Counted from the first letter of the stretch, positions 18,068 to 32,113 are shown. The stretch: 64,000 bases of DNA from Paenibacillus donghaensis (GCF_002192415.1 NZ_CP021780.1:8184001-8248000); one strand, 5' to 3'. A program made the numbers and translations. The notes: generated by a model from the sequence alone, not told the origin.

Positions 18068-19387
18068 TTGGAACAATTCAGACTGCCCAAAATAACGATG
18101 CCTAAGCTTGAGCTTCCGCAAGCCGTTCAGGAGGTGCTTGCCGAAGCTGAGGAGAAGCTGGCTCATCGTCCCAAGCTGCTGCAGCTGTTCAGGAACTGCT
18201 TTCCGAACACGCTCGAAACCACCACGAAATTGCTGGATGACGGGACTACCTTTGTCATTACCGGCGACATTCCGGCATCCTGGCTGCGCGATTCGGTGGA
18301 GCAGGTGATTCATTATGTGCCGCTTGCCGCCAAAGATCCTGAGCTGCAGCGTATCATCGGCGGGCTGATCAAACGCCATATTCAGTACATTCTCATCGAT
18401 CCTTACGCCAATGCGTTTAATGAATCGGCCAATGACTGGCACTGGAATACAACCGATGTTACCGACATGTCTTCCTGGGTGTGGGAGCGGAAGTTTGAGA
18501 TTGATTCCTTGTGTTTCGTGATTAGACTTGCCTACACCTACTGGAAAGAGACTGGACTTACCGACTTCTTCGATGCCGGGTTTAAGGCTGCGCTGCGGCG
18601 GATTACGGATCTGTTCAGAACAGAGCAGCGCCACTGGGAGCAGTCTCCTTACCGGTTCACCCGCAGCAACGGAATTCCGGAGGATTCCCTCCGCAACAGC
18701 GGGCTAGGCATGCCTGTGAATTATACCGGCATGATCTGGTCTGGCTTCCGCTCCAGTGATGACGCCTGTGATTTCCACTACAACATTCCCGGCAATATGT
18801 TTGCGGTTGTAGCCTTGCGCCAGATGCAGGAGTTTGCCGAGTGGGTCTTCCGCGATCTGGATTTCCTTGCCGAGCTGAAGGAGCTGGAGTTCGAGGTGGA
18901 TCATGGCATTAAGCTGTACGGTATTTACCGCCATCCTGAATTCGGGCCAATCTATGCCTATGAGACGGATGGATACGGCAACTACTGCCTGATGGATGAT
19001 GCCGGAACACCCGGGTTGATATCGATTCCCTATCTGGGTTATACCACTGCGGACGATCCGATTTACCAGAATACGAGAAGGTTTGCACTCAGCAAGGAGA
19101 ATCCTTTCTATTATGAAGGAAAGGTTGCTTCAGGCATTGGCAGTCCGCATACCCCCCAGCATTATATCTGGCATATGGCCTTGTCCATGCAGGGCATCAC
19201 GGCGCAGAGCGTGGAAGAGAAGCTGGAGCTGATTCAATTGCTGGAGAATACGGATGGCGGAACCGGGTTTATGCATGAAGGCTTCCATGCCGACGATCCC
19301 AATGTCTATACCCGCAGCTGGTTCGCCTGGTCGAACAGCCTGTTCTCGCAGCTGGTCTACCGGGCGATGAAGGAAGGGATTCTATGA
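18068..19387 (+). CDS. GH125 exo-alpha-1,6-mannosidase
   Basis: Inverting exo-alpha-mannosidase (GH125, formerly DUF1237), 439 residues, cytosolic. Family motifs include SWLRDSVEQ, WHWNTTDVTD and SDDACDFHYN (Asp231/Asp232, general-acid region). Glu404 in GFMHEGFHADD corresponds to the general base, and RSWFAWSNSLFS closes the domain. The start is TTG 18068, set by the strong AAAGGAG at 18053-18059; a longer reading frame back to 17996 would overlap the GH38 gene and has no ribosome site. GH125 enzymes remove alpha-1,6-mannose left after GH38 action. The stop overlaps the next start by 4 bp. Confidence 0.92.
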   Translation: MEQFRLPKITMPKLELPQAVQEVLAEAEEKLAHRPKLLQLFRNCFPNTLETTTKLLDDGTTFVITGDIPASWLRDSVEQVIHYVPLAAKDPELQRIIGGLIKRHIQYILIDPYANAFNESANDWHWNTTDVTDMSSWVWERKFEIDSLCFVIRLAYTYWKETGLTDFFDAGFKAALRRITDLFRTEQRHWEQSPYRFTRSNGIPEDSLRNSGLGMPVNYTGMIWSGFRSSDDACDFHYNIPGNMFAVVALRQMQEFAEWVFRDLDFLAELKELEFEVDHGIKLYGIYRHPEFGPIYAYETDGYGNYCLMDDAGTPGLISIPYLGYTTADDPIYQNTRRFALSKENPFYYEGKVASGIGSPHTPQHYIWHMALSMQGITAQSVEEKLELIQLLENTDGGTGFMHEGFHADDPNVYTRSWFAWSNSLFSQLVYRAMKEGIL

Positions 19388-22300
19388 GCCGCCGCCGCAT
19401 GATCCTGTTCCATGACGTTTCGTTTCCGGGATTTCAGCCGATAGAGGAGAGCGCCGATGTTCTGGCGGCCGCCAGCTTAAGCAGATTCCCAGAAGCTGTA
19501 AACGCCGCCCAATTGGCGGAGGCGCTGGACGCCGGGGAGCCTGGCGGTGTGTTTATCAATCTACATGCTCCTTACTTTCCGAAGGCGGCCTGGCCTTCCA
19601 TCATGGCCTATCTGCGCAGAGGCGGAGGATTGCTGAGCATCGGCGGAGCTCCCTTCAAATATCCGGTGCGGCAGGAGTCCGGCACCTGGAGGATTGAACC
19701 CGAGCAGACCGCCTATCACCGCCAGCTTCATATTCATGAGGCGCTGCGAGTGGATGGAAGACGGGTGCAGACCCTCACCGCCCTAGAGGATATTCCGCTG
19801 CTTCAAGGCCAAGAGCGGCTGCTGCAGGTAACGGACACGTGGAATCTGGTCCCCCATGTGACCAAAAGCAGTGACCTGCCGGAGCAGATGGGCTCCAGCG
19901 GTCCGATGGATACGCGGATTTATCCGCTGCTGAAGGGCATCTCGGCGGCAGGGCGCGAGGTGTCTGCTCCTGTTGTGCTCTGGGAGCATTACGGCGGACC
20001 TTTCGCCGGAGGGCGGTGGATTTTTGTCGGCCAACCTTTGGGAGAAGAATTCTGGAATAACGGCGGCTGGCCGGTATTGAGCGGCTGGGCTGCTTTTGCA
20101 GCCAAAGGGGTAACGGAGCTGTGGCTGAAGCCTAACTATGCCTGTTATGAACAGGGGGAACGTCCGGTACTCAGCCTCCAGACCCAGCGTCTAAGCCGAT
20201 CCTTGCCTGGCGATAAGTCTGCTTGCTGGAGCCTTAGTCTGACCCTGCGCAAGGAAGGAGAGACGGCAGACTGCTTCAGCCAGGAGTGCCAGGCACAGGT
20301 CGGCCGTGAAATGAACATTCTGCGGATTCCCGTTACGGCAGAGCTGCACCCCGGCTTGTACCGGCTGGCCTGCACTGCGGTGGATGAGGATGGAGAACAG
20401 CGGGTGCTGCGTCAGGGCTTCTGGAGCCATGATGCCACCTTGCTGTCGCAAGGGACGCCAATTACCGCTGGCAGGGACTATTTCCTGAAAGACGGCCAGC
20501 CTTTTCCGGTCGTTGGCATGACCTATATGACTTCGGATGTGGCACGCAAATTTCTGTTTCTGCCGAATGCCGCTGTGTGGGACCGGGATATGGCACAGAT
20601 GAAGCGGGCAGGCATCAACTGGATTCGGACCGGAATCTGGACCGCTTACCGCAATGTGATGCAGGTGGATGGGCATGCCTCTGAAGAGGTGATGCGGGCG
20701 ATTGACGCCTTCCTCCTGACCGCCAAACGGCATGGGCTGCAGGTCACCTTCACCTTCTTCTCCTTTACTCCGGAGACGTGGGAAGGGAAGAATCCTTATC
20801 TTGATCCGCGCAGTGTGGAGGCGCAGAAACGGTTCATCCGCTCGATTGTCTCCCGCCATTGCCACACGACCCATGTCGATTGGGATCTGATCAACGAGCC
20901 TTCGCTGTTTGATCCTCCGCGTATCTTCTCGGACGGGCCAAGCACGGCACAAGACCTGTACGAGCAGCAGGCTTTTGCGGCCTGGCTGGAGGTGCGTCAT
21001 GGTTCCATCGCTGTTCTTCAGGAACGCTGGAACATGACACCGCTGGAGCTGCCGGACTTCGCGGCGGCATTGCCGCCGGAGCAGCAGGAGATCAATTTCA
21101 GCGTGCAGGATGTGCATCAGGGCAAACGCGGGACCCGTTGGCTGGATTACTGCCTGTTCTCCATGGAGATGCACAACCGATGGGCTGCCGAGTTATCCGG
21201 CACGATTAAAGAGCTGTGTCCTGGGCATCTCGTTACGGTAGGACAGGATGAGGCACTTGGTGCCCAGCGCCCTTCGCCCTTCTTCTATGAGCAGGCGGTC
21301 GATTACACCACGGTGCACACCTGGTGGTTGAATGACAATCTGCTGTGGAGCGGCTTGTTCGCCAAAACAGCCAGCAAGCCCAATCTCATTCAGGAGACGG
21401 GAATCATGTACGTGGAAACGCCGGACGGACGGGCCAAACGCAGCGAGGAAGAGCTGCGTGCCATGCTCGAACGCAAGTATGCTTATGCTTTCGCCTCGGG
21501 CGGAGCCGGTGCAGTGCAGTGGATCTGGAACACGAATTATTACATGGATAATGCGAACGAGTCGCAGATTGGAGCGCTGCGGGCAGACGGCACCGAGAAG
21601 CCTGAAGCGGATGTCTCCTATGACTTCGGGCGCTTTATTGCCGAAAGCGGACATTTATTTGCCGGACGCAAGCTGGAGGATATCGCCGTCATTTTCCCGT
21701 ATTCCAATGACTTCTCGAACCGGAAGCTGGCTTATGAGGCAACCACCCGCCTGACGCGTGTGCTATCCTATCAGCTTCACCTGCCACTGCGGGCTGTTTC
21801 CGAATACGGACTTGAGGTATTGAAGGCGCAGCCGCCGAAGCTGATTATTTTACCGAGTGCCCATAACCTGGATGATCAGGCGATGGAGACGTTGTTTAGC
21901 CTTGTGGAGCAGACAGGTACAGTATTGCTCGTCACCGGTTCGCTGGGCATCAACGCCTATTGGCAGCCTTCCAGCCGTCTGGATGTTCTACTGGGTAAGC
22001 GTGGGCAGCACAATGTGCGGCGGGAAGAGCGGCTTAATTTCGGCGGAAGAAGTTATGTTGTATCGTACGGACAACGGCGTATTGCTGAGCTGATCAAAGA
22101 AGTGCCTATTCCGGAGATCCCGGGGGATGCTACGGCGCAGCCTGTTCAGGGTGACTCCATTATCGAGGCTGCTGTAGGAAAAGGCCGCTTAATCTGGTGC
22201 CCGCTGCCCCTGGAGCTGAACGAACATGATGAGCCGATTGCCGAGCTGTACCGTTATGCGGCAGCAGCCGCCGGGGTGGAAACGGAGCTGGAATGGGTTG

Positions 22301-22536
22301 CCGGAGCGGATCTACCCGGAGTCTATGGCCGCAAGCTGAGCTTTGCGGAGGGAGCGGTTTATATTTTTGTCTCGGAGTATGCCTGGGATGCGGATATTGA
22401 AGTGAGGGATACAGCTACAGGACAGCATTACAGCTTCCAGCTGGAGCAGGAGCGTTCCGTATTATTTGCGGTAGACCAGGAAGGGCAACTGTTGTCCGTG
22501 TACAGGCCGGAAGAGGTTGCCGTCTCATTGATTTAG
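19384..22536 (+). CDS. Unassigned clan GH-A glycoside hydrolase
   Basis: Large cytosolic protein of 1050 residues with a central TIM barrel typical of clan GH-A. Glu505 in WDLINEPS fits the acid/base and Glu671 in LIQETGIMY fits the nucleophile, at the expected relative positions. About 370 N-terminal residues look like a glutamine-amidotransferase-like or beta-galactosidase accessory fold. About 330 C-terminal residues again resemble a GH42-like trimerisation domain followed by a beta domain. I cannot place it in a named family with confidence; GH42-like or GH5-like are the nearest. After GH85 cleavage the imported glycan ends in Man-beta-1,4-GlcNAc, and no other beta-mannosidase is visible, so this enzyme is a candidate for that step (inference). 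ATGA overlap with GH125. Confidence 0.75.
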   Translation: MSRRRMILFHDVSFPGFQPIEESADVLAAASLSRFPEAVNAAQLAEALDAGEPGGVFINLHAPYFPKAAWPSIMAYLRRGGGLLSIGGAPFKYPVRQESGTWRIEPEQTAYHRQLHIHEALRVDGRRVQTLTALEDIPLLQGQERLLQVTDTWNLVPHVTKSSDLPEQMGSSGPMDTRIYPLLKGISAAGREVSAPVVLWEHYGGPFAGGRWIFVGQPLGEEFWNNGGWPVLSGWAAFAAKGVTELWLKPNYACYEQGERPVLSLQTQRLSRSLPGDKSACWSLSLTLRKEGETADCFSQECQAQVGREMNILRIPVTAELHPGLYRLACTAVDEDGEQRVLRQGFWSHDATLLSQGTPITAGRDYFLKDGQPFPVVGMTYMTSDVARKFLFLPNAAVWDRDMAQMKRAGINWIRTGIWTAYRNVMQVDGHASEEVMRAIDAFLLTAKRHGLQVTFTFFSFTPETWEGKNPYLDPRSVEAQKRFIRSIVSRHCHTTHVDWDLINEPSLFDPPRIFSDGPSTAQDLYEQQAFAAWLEVRHGSIAVLQERWNMTPLELPDFAAALPPEQQEINFSVQDVHQGKRGTRWLDYCLFSMEMHNRWAAELSGTIKELCPGHLVTVGQDEALGAQRPSPFFYEQAVDYTTVHTWWLNDNLLWSGLFAKTASKPNLIQETGIMYVETPDGRAKRSEEELRAMLERKYAYAFASGGAGAVQWIWNTNYYMDNANESQIGALRADGTEKPEADVSYDFGRFIAESGHLFAGRKLEDIAVIFPYSNDFSNRKLAYEATTRLTRVLSYQLHLPLRAVSEYGLEVLKAQPPKLIILPSAHNLDDQAMETLFSLVEQTGTVLLVTGSLGINAYWQPSSRLDVLLGKRGQHNVRREERLNFGGRSYVVSYGQRRIAELIKEVPIPEIPGDATAQPVQGDSIIEAAVGKGRLIWCPLPLELNEHDEPIAELYRYAAAAAGVETELEWVAGADLPGVYGRKLSFAEGAVYIFVSEYAWDADIEVRDTATGQHYSFQLEQERSVLFAVDQEGQLLSVYRPEEVAVSLI

Positions 22537-22606
22537 TTGCAAATACGGTTACTACTTAGGACCCTGCGACACTCCAAGCCCTTGAACTAGGTAACCTGCA
22601 TTCTAG

Positions 22607-22784
22607 CGGACCGTATAGCCCCTATTTCCTCCTATCAGCGATCTTTTGAAGTCTTACGGACCGTATAGCCCCTAAGTCGTCAAAACAGGCTCAAAAGCGA
22701 GGGTTTTCTGTGATATAGAGGCTCCTGGGTCCGTTAATCCTGCAAAACGGCCTATGTACAGCAAATAGAGGCTCCTGAGTCCGC
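22607..22784. repeat. Array of four GGACCGTATAGCC-type motifs, forward pair and reversed pair
   Basis: CGGACCGTATAGCCCCTA occurs at 22607 and 22657. The reversed form ATAGAGGCTCCTG(G/A)GTCCG occurs at 22715 and 22765. Both pairs are spaced exactly 50 bp. The same arrangement with related motifs recurs at 40753-40930. The gap 22537-23045 otherwise contains only the array at 22830 and no gene. Confidence 0.85.
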
Positions 22785-22829
22785 AACCGTCTGAAATCGA
22801 AGCGAGGGTTCCGAGCGAAGAGGGCTTTT

Positions 22830-22931
22830 ACCGCTAATCACGCACCATCTGCTCTACAATAGCCTCCACGGACGATTTAGCGGTAACCCCATATACGATA
22901 GCAACGTAACATTAGCCGGGGATTAGCGGTA
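22830..22931. repeat. Three copies of an ACCGCTAAT motif, one forward and two reversed
   Basis: ACCGCTAATC at 22830 and the reversed forms GATTTAGCGGTA at 22874 and GATTAGCGGTA at 22921. The reversed pair is 47 bp apart. It resembles the four-element arrays with one element missing. Confidence 0.65.
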
Positions 22932-23045
22932 GTTTGTCCCCATAGCCACCTAAAGATTACTCTTTAGTAGTTGAAACGTATATTAGAGGGCATTCGGCCT
23001 TAAGAAGTAACAGATGAACTTAATAACAGGGGAGAGATTGGGTTC

Positions 23046-25799
23046 ATGACTAGGTTGAAAAAAGCACATATTGTTTCCCACACCCACTGGGACCGTGAAT
23101 GGTATCTGCCTTATGAGAAACATCATGTCCGGCTTGTTGAACTGGTGGATGTTCTGCTGGATAAATTGGACAGCGATACGGCTTATCGCAGCTTCTATCT
23201 AGATGGCCAGACTATTATATTGGAGGATTATCTTAAGGTGCGCCCGGAGCGGAGGGATAAGCTGGAGCATTATATCCGCACCGGGAGAATCCTGATCGGT
23301 CCGTGGTATATTCTGCAGGATGCCTTCCTCACGAGCAGCGAAGCCAATGTGCGCAATATGCAGATCGGCCGTCAGGATGCGCTCAGATATGGGGAGCCTG
23401 CTCCGATCGGCTATTTTCCCGATACCTTCGGACTGGCCGGGCAGACTCCACAGCTGATGATGCAGTCCGGAATAACCAATGCTTTCTTCGGAAGAGGGGT
23501 TAAACCGACAGGGTTCAACAATACGGTATCCGACGGCGGGTACGAGTCATCGTTCTCCGAATTGATCTGGGAAGGTCCGGACGGCTCGCGCATTCTCGGT
23601 ATCTTATTTGCCAATTGGTACTCCAATGGCAATGAGATTCCGGCAGATGAGACTGCTGCACGTGAATTCTGGGACCGCAAGCTGGCTGATGCAGAGAAAT
23701 ATGCTTCGACCGGCGAACTGCTGTTCATGAACGGCTGCGATCATCAGCCGATTCAGCTCGACCTGCCGGAAGCTATCCGCCAGGCACAGACGCTGTATCC
23801 TAATGTGGAGTTTATTCATTCGAACTTCCCTGACTATCTGGCTGCATTGGAAGCAGACCTGCGGGAACGCGAAACTTCCGGGAAGCCGGGGCTCTCAACT
23901 GTAAGCGGGGAGCTGCGCAGCCAGCGCACGGATGGCTGGGGCACGCTGGTGAATACGGCTTCCGCCCGTGTCTATTTGAAGCAGATGAACCAGCGGGGAC
24001 AGGCTATGCTTGAGAAGGTAGCGGAACCCTTGGCGGCACTTGCGAGTCTTGCCGGCAGAAGCTACCCACATCACCTCTTTACCTATGCCTGGAAGACCTT
24101 GATGCAGAACCATCCGCATGACAGCATCTGCGGGTGCAGTGTGGATGAGGTTCACCGGGAGATGGTCACCCGCTTTGACAAAAGCCGCCATGTAGCCGAA
24201 AGCATTGCCGAGGACAGCGCCAGATTTCTGGCTGAAGCGGTGGACACGTTGGCTTTTGCTCCATTCGGCACAGAGGCGATACCGTTTGTGGTTACGAACA
24301 CAACAGGCTGGAGCCGCACAGGTGCGGTGAGTATTGAGCTGGAGGTTGCCCGTTTATATTTACGTGAAGGCTTCTCTCTCGAAGAGACTGCCCGGAGAAT
24401 GCAGGAGACTTCTCTGGACGGGCGTCTGCTGGTGGATGAACACGGAAACAGCATGGCTTGCAGTGCCCAGGATTTGGGGCTTCAGTTCGGCTACGATCTG
24501 CCGGATAACCAGTTCCGCCAGTCCTATATGTGCCGCAAGGTAAAGCTGGCTTTTGAAGCGTCTAACATACCCGCGCTTGGACTTCGTACTTATGCCTGGG
24601 TACAGGCATCCGGCGCAGCTCCTGATCCAGGATCATTACTAAGGGGAGACCGTGTGCTGGAGAACGATTCGCTTAGAATAGAAATTTCCGATGACGGGTC
24701 TTTCGACCTGTTGGATAAGCGCAATGGAATCTCTTACAACGGGCTGGGGGTCTACGAAGATACAGGCGATATCGGCAATGAATATATGTACAGACAGCCA
24801 GACGGTGAGGTTGCACGGACTACCATGGGGGAGACTGCCAGCATTTCTGTATTCGAAAATACTCCATTCCGTGCTGTTATAGAAATTAAGCATGAGTGGG
24901 AGATCCCTGCATCAGCAGATGAACGGCTGGACGCTGAACAGCGTGCATTGGTCTATTACCCGGAACGCAAGGCACAGCGCAGTAAGAATACCGTGCTGTT
25001 GAAGCTGCGTACGCTGCTTACGCTGGAAAGGGAAGGCCCAGGACTGTCTATCGAGTCCACGCTGGATAATCAGGCCAAGGATCACCGGATTCGGATGCTG
25101 TTCCCAACCGGTATAAAGAGCGGCAGTCATCATGTGGATTCGATGTTTGAGATCGCAGAGCGGGACAATATTCCGCCTCCCGAATGGCTTAATCCCAGCT
25201 ATACTCAGCATCAGCAGGCGTTTGTTGATATTAGCAATGACGTGTCCGGCCTTACTGTGGCCAATCTTGGGCTGAATGAGTATGAGGTGCTGCGCGATGG
25301 GCGTAATACGATAGCTGTAACCCTGCTGCGTAGTGTGGGCGAGCTTGGAGACTGGGGTTGGTTCCCGACACCGGAAGCCCAGTGTCTAGGTGAACACAGT
25401 GTTCAACTGAAGCTGATTCCGCATAACGGCGATGGGGTGCTCTCCGGCGCTTATGCCGAGGCTTACCAGTTCCAGGTTCCCTGGACCGTTCAGCAGACCG
25501 GGATTCATGAGGGTACGCTCAGTTCAGGTCGTAGCCCTTTCATGTGGGAATGTCCGCAAGCTGCATTTTCCTCAATGAAAATAAATGAGAAGACCGGAGA
25601 CCTGATGCTGCGCTGGTATAATATGCGGCCATTACCCGGAGAGCTACAGCTTAATCTAAAGCTTCCACATGCTTCGATATACAAGACAACCATTCTTGAA
25701 GAGCCTATGCCGGGTTTAGACAACACGGGGGAGGGCAGATATTCGTTGCTGCTCGGTTCGTGTGAAATTGCTACGTATGGAGTAAGCTTGGGGGAATGA
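23046..25799 (+). CDS. GH38 alpha-mannosidase, MngB-like
   Basis: Second GH38 enzyme of the locus, 917 residues, no signal peptide. Zinc ligands are His14/Asp16 (THWDREW) and His358-Asp359 (NHPHDSICGC). The nucleophile is Asp92 in GPWYILQDAF, and YFPDTFGLAGQ is present. It is shorter and clearly divergent from the 1045-residue GH38 upstream, with a barrel starting at the very N-terminus as in MngB-type bacterial enzymes. The 509-bp repeat-containing gap before it suggests a separate promoter, though I could not assign one firmly. GGGGAGAG precedes the ATG. Different linkage specificity from the first GH38 (for example alpha-1,2/1,3 versus alpha-1,6) is likely but inferred. Confidence 0.92.
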   Translation: MTRLKKAHIVSHTHWDREWYLPYEKHHVRLVELVDVLLDKLDSDTAYRSFYLDGQTIILEDYLKVRPERRDKLEHYIRTGRILIGPWYILQDAFLTSSEANVRNMQIGRQDALRYGEPAPIGYFPDTFGLAGQTPQLMMQSGITNAFFGRGVKPTGFNNTVSDGGYESSFSELIWEGPDGSRILGILFANWYSNGNEIPADETAAREFWDRKLADAEKYASTGELLFMNGCDHQPIQLDLPEAIRQAQTLYPNVEFIHSNFPDYLAALEADLRERETSGKPGLSTVSGELRSQRTDGWGTLVNTASARVYLKQMNQRGQAMLEKVAEPLAALASLAGRSYPHHLFTYAWKTLMQNHPHDSICGCSVDEVHREMVTRFDKSRHVAESIAEDSARFLAEAVDTLAFAPFGTEAIPFVVTNTTGWSRTGAVSIELEVARLYLREGFSLEETARRMQETSLDGRLLVDEHGNSMACSAQDLGLQFGYDLPDNQFRQSYMCRKVKLAFEASNIPALGLRTYAWVQASGAAPDPGSLLRGDRVLENDSLRIEISDDGSFDLLDKRNGISYNGLGVYEDTGDIGNEYMYRQPDGEVARTTMGETASISVFENTPFRAVIEIKHEWEIPASADERLDAEQRALVYYPERKAQRSKNTVLLKLRTLLTLEREGPGLSIESTLDNQAKDHRIRMLFPTGIKSGSHHVDSMFEIAERDNIPPPEWLNPSYTQHQQAFVDISNDVSGLTVANLGLNEYEVLRDGRNTIAVTLLRSVGELGDWGWFPTPEAQCLGEHSVQLKLIPHNGDGVLSGAYAEAYQFQVPWTVQQTGIHEGTLSSGRSPFMWECPQAAFSSMKINEKTGDLMLRWYNMRPLPGELQLNLKLPHASIYKTTILEEPMPGLDNTGEGRYSLLLGSCEIATYGVSLGE

Positions 25800-25860
25800 C
25801 CGTATTATTCTGGGCTTAAGCTAATGTGAGCAGGTATGGACTCAGGTTGTTAGTAGGAGG

Positions 25861-25909
25861 TAGCACAGGTGCCTTGGTTAAGAACCGTGGTACCTGTGCT
25901 GCTTATCTT
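25861..25909 (+). terminator. Terminator-like hairpin closing the mannosidase region
   Basis: Stem AGCACAGGT / ACCTGTGCT (with GCC...GGT inside) followed by a T/A-rich stretch. It separates the glycan locus from the rRNA promoters. Confidence 0.6.
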
Positions 25910-25964
25910 ATATAGAAGAAAGTGTTGAGTAGAAACAAGTTGAAATCTGTTTTCAAGAAAAAGC

Positions 25965-25993
25965 TTGCAATCCAAATCTGCACATGGTATATT
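25965..25993 (+). promoter_or_regulatory. rRNA promoter P1
   Basis: TTGCAA, 17-bp spacer, TATATT: a near-consensus vegetative promoter about 300 bp before the 16S gene. Confidence 0.8.
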
Positions 25994-26050
25994 CTTATTC
26001 CGGCCAAGAAAGCTAAGTGCTTCGCTCGAAAAGAACTTGAAAAAAAGAGC

Positions 26051-26079
26051 TTGCATTACACGGTTGGATATGATATATT
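26051..26079 (+). promoter_or_regulatory. rRNA promoter P2
   Basis: TTGCAT, 17-bp spacer, TATATT, 86 bp downstream of P1 and nearly identical to it. Tandem promoters are usual for Bacillales rRNA operons. Confidence 0.85.
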
Positions 26080-26122
26080 ATAAGAGTTGCTGGTGACGCA
26101 AACATCACTGACAACGAGGACT

Positions 26123-26153
26123 TGATCTTTGAAAACTGAACAACGAGTGAGTG
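26123..26153 (+). promoter_or_regulatory. rRNA leader boxA-like site and 16S processing stem (5' arm)
   Basis: GATCTTTGAAAACTGAAC resembles the boxA antitermination element. Positions 26132-26153 are complementary, with one mismatch, to 27929-27950 beyond the 16S 3' end. The two form the long stem that RNase III cuts to release pre-16S. Confidence 0.75.
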
Positions 26154-26295
26154 GGATTTTACGAAAGTAAAATCCAAAAGAAGATGAGTTTCACGCAAGT
26201 GGAGTTTGTCGGTAGAGAATGCAAATTCTCGTCAGATGTTTCAAATTGAGCATATCGCTCTTTCTAATACTTTATCGGATCTATCCGATAAAACC

Positions 26296-31318
<5,023 letters not shown>

Positions 31319-31399
31319 ACAATCTTAAAACGCAGATTTGTTTCGGATTCAGTTTTCAGGAATTAAGTTTCCTGAAGCATTTACGCTGTAAATGCCCGT

Positions 31400-31516
31400 T
31401 TGGTGGCGATAGCGGAGGGGTTCCACGCGTACCCATCCCGAACACGACCGTTAAGCCCTCCAGCGCCGATGGTACTTGGACCGAAGGGTCCTGGGAGAGT
31501 AGGACGTCGCCAAGCG
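31400..31516 (+). rRNA. 5S ribosomal RNA
   Basis: 117-nt 5S gene with the conserved core CCCATCCCGAACACG and closing arms TTTGGTGGCGAT / GTCGCCAAGC. It lies 81 bp after the 23S gene. Confidence 0.95.
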
Positions 31517-31520
31517 GACA

Positions 31521-31548
31521 ACCACATTACGTGTGGTATTTTTTTTGC
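31521..31548 (+). terminator. Intrinsic terminator between 5S and the tRNA cluster
   Basis: ACCACA-TTACG-TGTGGT stem followed by a run of eight T's. No obvious promoter lies between it and the first tRNA. Either antiterminated rRNA transcripts read through to the tRNAs, or a promoter was missed. Confidence 0.8.
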
Positions 31549-31571
31549 CCTTAATCTATGCATACATAGAA

Positions 31572-31650
<79 letters not shown>

Positions 31651-31651
31651 T

Positions 31652-31727
31652 TCCCTGATAGCTCAGTTGGTAGAGCACTCGACTGTTAATCGAGTTGTCA
31701 CAGGTTCGAGTCCTGTTCGGGGAGCCA
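31652..31727 (+). tRNA. tRNA-Asn (GTT)
   Basis: 76-nt cloverleaf, acceptor TCCCTGA/TCGGGGA, anticodon loop CTGTTAA, CCA encoded. Confidence 0.97.
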
Positions 31728-31732
31728 TTTAT

Positions 31733-31825
31733 GGAGAGGTGTCCGAGTTTGGTCGAAGGAGCACGATTGGAAATCGTGTAGGCGCCACAAGCGTCTCAAG
31801 GGTTCGAATCCCTTTCTCTCCGCCA
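31733..31825 (+). tRNA. tRNA-Ser (GGA)
   Basis: 93-nt class II tRNA with a long variable arm. The anticodon loop TTGGAAA gives GGA; CCA encoded. Confidence 0.96.
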
Positions 31826-31850
31826 TGAATATTTTGTTTGTCTTAAGTGA

Positions 31851-31922
31851 GGCCCGTTGGTCAAGGGGTTAAGACACCTCCCTTTCACGGAGGTAACATG
31901 GGTTCGAATCCCATACGGGTCA
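31851..31922 (+). tRNA. tRNA-Glu (TTC)
   Basis: 72-nt cloverleaf, anticodon loop CTTTCAC. CCA is not encoded, so the CCA-adding enzyme is needed. Confidence 0.96.
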
Positions 31923-31925
31923 TAT

Positions 31926-32001
31926 GGAGGCTTAGCTCAGCTGGGAGAGCATCTGCCTTACAAGCAGAGGGTCGGGGGTTCGATCCCCTCAGCCTCCACC
32001 A
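31926..32001 (+). tRNA. tRNA-Val (TAC)
   Basis: 76-nt cloverleaf, acceptor GGAGGCT/AGCCTCC, anticodon loop CTTACAA, CCA encoded. Confidence 0.97.
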
Positions 32002-32032
32002 TGATAATTTTATAAGATAGTATTTACAATGA

Positions 32033-32113
<81 letters not shown>

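Noticed and set aside
20191..21174. 327-codon antisense frame opposite the GH-A gene
   Set aside because: Opposite the catalytic barrel; no family motif or start signal.
22537..23045. A missing small gene between the GH-A and second GH38 genes
   Set aside because: Frames are broken by stops and the space is filled by repeat arrays.
25861..25909. T-box riboswitch
   Set aside because: GGTACC resembles part of a T-box, but the AGGGTGGNACCGCG core and specifier loop are absent; a plain terminator explains it.
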